A stretch of 52,004 nt of DNA. Origin: Bacteroidota bacterium. GTDB taxonomy: Bacteria > Bacteroidota > Bacteroidia > Bacteroidales > JACABE01. The DNA is taken from assembly GCA_013377005.1 (NCBI GenBank), contig JACABE010000013.1, forward strand, positions 1 through 52,004, written 5' to 3'. This document shows, in pieces, positions 50,041-52,004 of the stretch; positions within the stretch are counted from its first letter, which is position 1, and each line of letters begins with the position of its first letter. The position numbers and the translations under genes are program-made. The notes beneath the pieces are model-generated. The model had not been told where the DNA came from. It was given only the letters and a program-made list of their open reading frames with translations, and did no database searches.

Positions 50041-51129
50041 TTAAACAAATTTTTCGCCTTTTTCGCTCATCACATCATTAACGAATTGACGGATTTGCTG
50101 TTCTTCCTTTTTCTTACAAATCAAAAGAATATTATCATCTTCCACCACAATATAATCATCTAATCCCTGCAAAACTACAAGCTTGTCTTTGGGCATATTT
50201 ACAATACAATTACTGGAATCGTAAATCATTACGTTTTTCCCAACAACAGTATTGCCATTCATATCTTTTTGACGTGTTTCATACAATGAACCCCAGGTAC
50301 CTAAATCGGACCAACCAAATTCGGAAGATAAAACATATACATTATCAGCCTTTTCCATTACACCATAATCAATTGAAATATTTTTACAAATAGTATAAGC
50401 ATTCTTTATAAAATTTTCTTCATTCTTTGTATTATAGTATTGCATTCCATCTTTAAAAATAGAATTTACTTCAGGTAAATATTTATCAAAAGCTTTCATA
50501 ATACTTTTTAAAGACCATACAAAAATACCAGCATTCCAAAGAAAATCGCCACTTTGCAAAAAAGATTTAGCCATTTCTAAAGCAGGTTTTTCAGTAAAAG
50601 TCTTTACTTTATTAATACGATTATTATCAAGCAATGTAATTTGATCATTAAACTGAATATATCCATATCCTGTATCAGGTCTGCTCGGTTTAATTCCCAA
50701 TGTTACAAGGCAATCATTTTGTTTTGTAGCTTCTAATGCCGCAGTAATTACTTCAATAAAAGCATCTTCCTTTAAAATAATATGATCTGATGGAGCTACA
50801 ACAATATTTGCATCTGGATTAATCTGCAAAATTTTGTAATTAGCATACGCTATACATGGAGCTGTATTTCTACGAATAGGCTCGCAAACAATTTGTTCAT
50901 CTTTAATATGAGGTATCTGTTTTTTGATGAGTTCACGATATAATTCATTGGTAACAATATAAATATTTTCGCTAGGACAAACACGCTCAAATCGCCTAAA
51001 AGTTTGTTGAATAAGCGTTTCACCAGAACCTAAAATATCAATAAATTGTTTGGGTTGAGAGGTTCTGCTCATTGGCCAAAAGCGAGATCCAACCCCTCCT
51101 GCCATAATTACACAAAAATTATTTTTCAT
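50041..51129 (-). CDS. manC: Mannose-1-phosphate guanylyltransferase
   Basis: A protein of 362 residues. The nucleotidyltransferase signature MAGGVGSRFWPMSRTSQPKQFIDILGSGETLIQQTFRR (about 9-46) has the GGxGxRxWPxSR loop of GDP-mannose pyrophosphorylases. NIVVAPSDHIILKEDAF, TGYGYIQF, KVKTFTEKPALEMAKSFLQSGDFLWNAGIFVW and FGWSDLGTWGSL follow in the usual order. It makes GDP-mannose from mannose-1-phosphate and GTP, feeding capsule, LPS or glycoprotein synthesis. The bifunctional version with an isomerase domain (about 480 residues) is excluded by length. A -7 box (TACATTTG, complement of 51146-51153) lies 17 bp upstream of the ATG, and a terminator follows. Confidence 0.94.
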   Translation of the reverse strand: MKNNFCVIMAGGVGSRFWPMSRTSQPKQFIDILGSGETLIQQTFRRFERVCPSENIYIVTNELYRELIKKQIPHIKDEQIVCEPIRRNTAPCIAYANYKILQINPDANIVVAPSDHIILKEDAFIEVITAALEATKQNDCLVTLGIKPSRPDTGYGYIQFNDQITLLDNNRINKVKTFTEKPALEMAKSFLQSGDFLWNAGIFVWSLKSIMKAFDKYLPEVNSIFKDGMQYYNTKNEENFIKNAYTICKNISIDYGVMEKADNVYVLSSEFGWSDLGTWGSLYETRQKDMNGNTVVGKNVMIYDSSNCIVNMPKDKLVVLQGLDDYIVVEDDNILLICKKKEEQQIRQFVNDVMSEKGEKFV

Positions 51130-51145
51130 CAGTATTATTTTTTTG

Positions 51146-51153
51146 CAAATGTA
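51146..51153 (-). promoter_or_regulatory. -7 box TACATTTG of the guanylyltransferase gene
   Basis: On the minus strand, a match to TAnnTTTG 16 bp before the ATG at 51129, so the leader is very short. Confidence 0.5.
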
Positions 51154-51170
51154 TAAATTAAATTCAATTC

Positions 51171-51776
51171 TTAATTGGGCGAAATTACTTTAGCCAATGG
51201 ATGAAAAAGATATTTTCTTTTATCGTTCAAACATAAACATTTGTAACGTTTTCTCAGCTTCTCTAATTTCTGAAAAGTTCTTCCATCGGGCGTTTTAAAA
51301 TTAGCATTTAAAGGCACTTCTTCTACCAACAACATATTTTGATTGCTCTGCGAATATTTCTGCAAAGCCCTTCCCATTTCTAATTTAGCATTTTCGGGCG
51401 AAGCCTCAATCTTTTGAATAGCAGCTTTTACATCTTCGGGAAATATATTCATTTCAACAAATTGATGAAGCAAACTGTAATAAGTTGTTTTAAATTCTTT
51501 TCCGTGTGGTTCAACTTTATTTTTATGCTTGTTCCACACAAATAAATGAGCAAATTCATGAATAAGTGTTATCAAAAACTCATATTCATTCAAGTTATAA
51601 TTAACTGATATTCTATGGAAAAGATAGCCATTTTGTGGTGGTCGATAATCTCCTAATTTTGTTCTTCTGTTTCTGGTAATATTAAGCTGAACATTATTAG
51701 TAGCTATCAAATTAACAATTTGATTCAAGGCATTCTCAGGAATGTATTTTGCTAAAATTTCTTTAAGCTCTGTCAT
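51171..51776 (-). CDS. SprT-like zinc metalloprotease-domain protein
   Basis: A protein of 201 residues. The SprT-family zinc motif LIHEFAHLFV gives H73, E74 and H77 (HExxH), and PHGKEFKTTYYSLLHQF supplies the third ligand region, as in SprT/Spartan-type proteins. The C-terminal part (about 150-201: FKTPDGRTFQKLEKLRKRYKCLCLNDKRKYLFHPLAKV) holds C-L-C and basic residues, probably a remnant zinc-ribbon-like segment that binds nucleic acid. Eukaryotic Spartan cleaves DNA-protein crosslinks; the bacterial role is not settled. Its start lies 14 bp inside the small lipoprotein gene upstream, so the two are coupled. Confidence 0.88.
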   Translation of the reverse strand: MTELKEILAKYIPENALNQIVNLIATNNVQLNITRNRRTKLGDYRPPQNGYLFHRISVNYNLNEYEFLITLIHEFAHLFVWNKHKNKVEPHGKEFKTTYYSLLHQFVEMNIFPEDVKAAIQKIEASPENAKLEMGRALQKYSQSNQNMLLVEEVPLNANFKTPDGRTFQKLEKLRKRYKCLCLNDKRKYLFHPLAKVISPN

Positions 51777-51918
51777 TTTTTACTTCAAGAATATAACTAA
51801 ACGTAGGACATTCCATGCATTTCTTTTTCCTGTGGTGTTTTGATGAAGCACAAGATGCTATGAGAATTGAAATAATTACTATAAGAGCTATTATTTTAAA
51901 ATTATTCGATTTTTTCAT
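51763..51918 (-). CDS. Small lipoprotein overlapping the SprT gene
   Basis: A 51-residue frame: MKKSNNFKIIALIVIISILI, then ASCASSKHHRKKKC and a short tail MECPTFSYILEVKNDRA. The lipobox ILIASC gives a lipidated cysteine near 23. The remaining mature peptide of about 28 residues has a basic KHHRKKKC run and two further cysteines, which might bind metal or pair. It overlaps the first 14 bases of the SprT-like gene in another frame. A -7 box TAATTTTG (complement of 51945-51952) lies 26 bp upstream of its ATG, so the promoter serves both genes. Easily missed by length; function unknown. Confidence 0.7.
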   Translation of the reverse strand: MKKSNNFKIIALIVIISILIASCASSKHHRKKKCMECPTFSYILEVKNDRA

Positions 51919-52004
51919 ACTCAATAAGAAGTTGTAAAAAAAGGCAAAATTAATAAAAACTATTATTTAAGTTTAGTTATTTGTAGATTTTATAGTTTTG
52001 ATAA

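Overview
The window comes from an AT-rich member of the Bacteroidota, most likely an anaerobic or facultative Bacteroidia. The evidence is: type IX secretion (T9SS) C-terminal sorting domains on three secreted proteins, a Porphyromonas-type dipeptidyl peptidase IV, a TamB-like giant protein, paired TonB receptors and surface lipoproteins, and repeated TAnnTTTG -7 promoter boxes, the hallmark of the Bacteroidota sigma factor. No rRNA, tRNA, CRISPR array or phage was seen.

Layout. 0-4 kb: a secreted-protein gene bracketed by attC-like repeats, a 21-bp-phased AT-rich array in front of an HTH gene, an Rh-type ammonium channel and a repeat-rich cytosolic protein. 4-10.1 kb: a TetR-controlled efflux operon (TetR, TolC, HlyD, two ABC-2 permeases, no ATPase) with a four-helix-bundle (IVS-type) gene inserted between perfect 14-bp inverted repeats. 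10.3-18.5 kb: an Asp-box T9SS protein, DPP IV, a TlpA-like thioredoxin, Nudix, pyrE, an SRPBCC protein, and a Crp/Fnr-Rrf2 regulator pair, each regulator with four cysteines. 18.6-21 kb: transcribed divergently from those regulators, a three-gene module (ABC-type ATPase, HypB/CooC-like GTPase, cysteine-rich 4Fe-4S protein). A 26-bp perfect palindrome lies exactly between the two divergent -7 boxes. 21-24 kb: a YD-repeat-like protein, a DUF4349 lipoprotein and an acetate/succinate permease.

24-38 kb looks like one metal-acquisition island: a TiaS-like protein, an ECF-S-like membrane protein, two paralogous TonB receptors each with a paralogous surface lipoprotein, a double sulfite-oxidase-fold periplasmic protein, a T9SS protein, and a WtpABC molybdate/tungstate ABC importer. 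The promoters of the TiaS-like operon and of wtpA share a 39-bp block (33 of 39 identical), tying the two ends together. I propose that this island, with the 18.6-21 kb cofactor module, forms an undescribed molybdenum/tungsten uptake and cofactor-maturation system. That function is inference.

Mobile features recur. A palindromic repeat occurs three times. Two copies enclose a GIY-YIG gene that splits wtpA from wtpB, and one solo copy splits the GTPase gene from the Fe-S gene. From 38.4 to 45.1 kb a different structured intergenic repeat separates minus-strand genes (envelope protein, T9SS protein, thioredoxin, a three-gene unit with DUF1643, and a GmrSD-like DUF262-DUF1524 nuclease) like a cassette array. 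A MITE-like element follows at 45.2 kb. 45.5-52 kb holds tamB (its start codon is a puzzle), manC-type guanylyltransferase, a SprT-like metalloprotease and a small lipoprotein that overlaps it.
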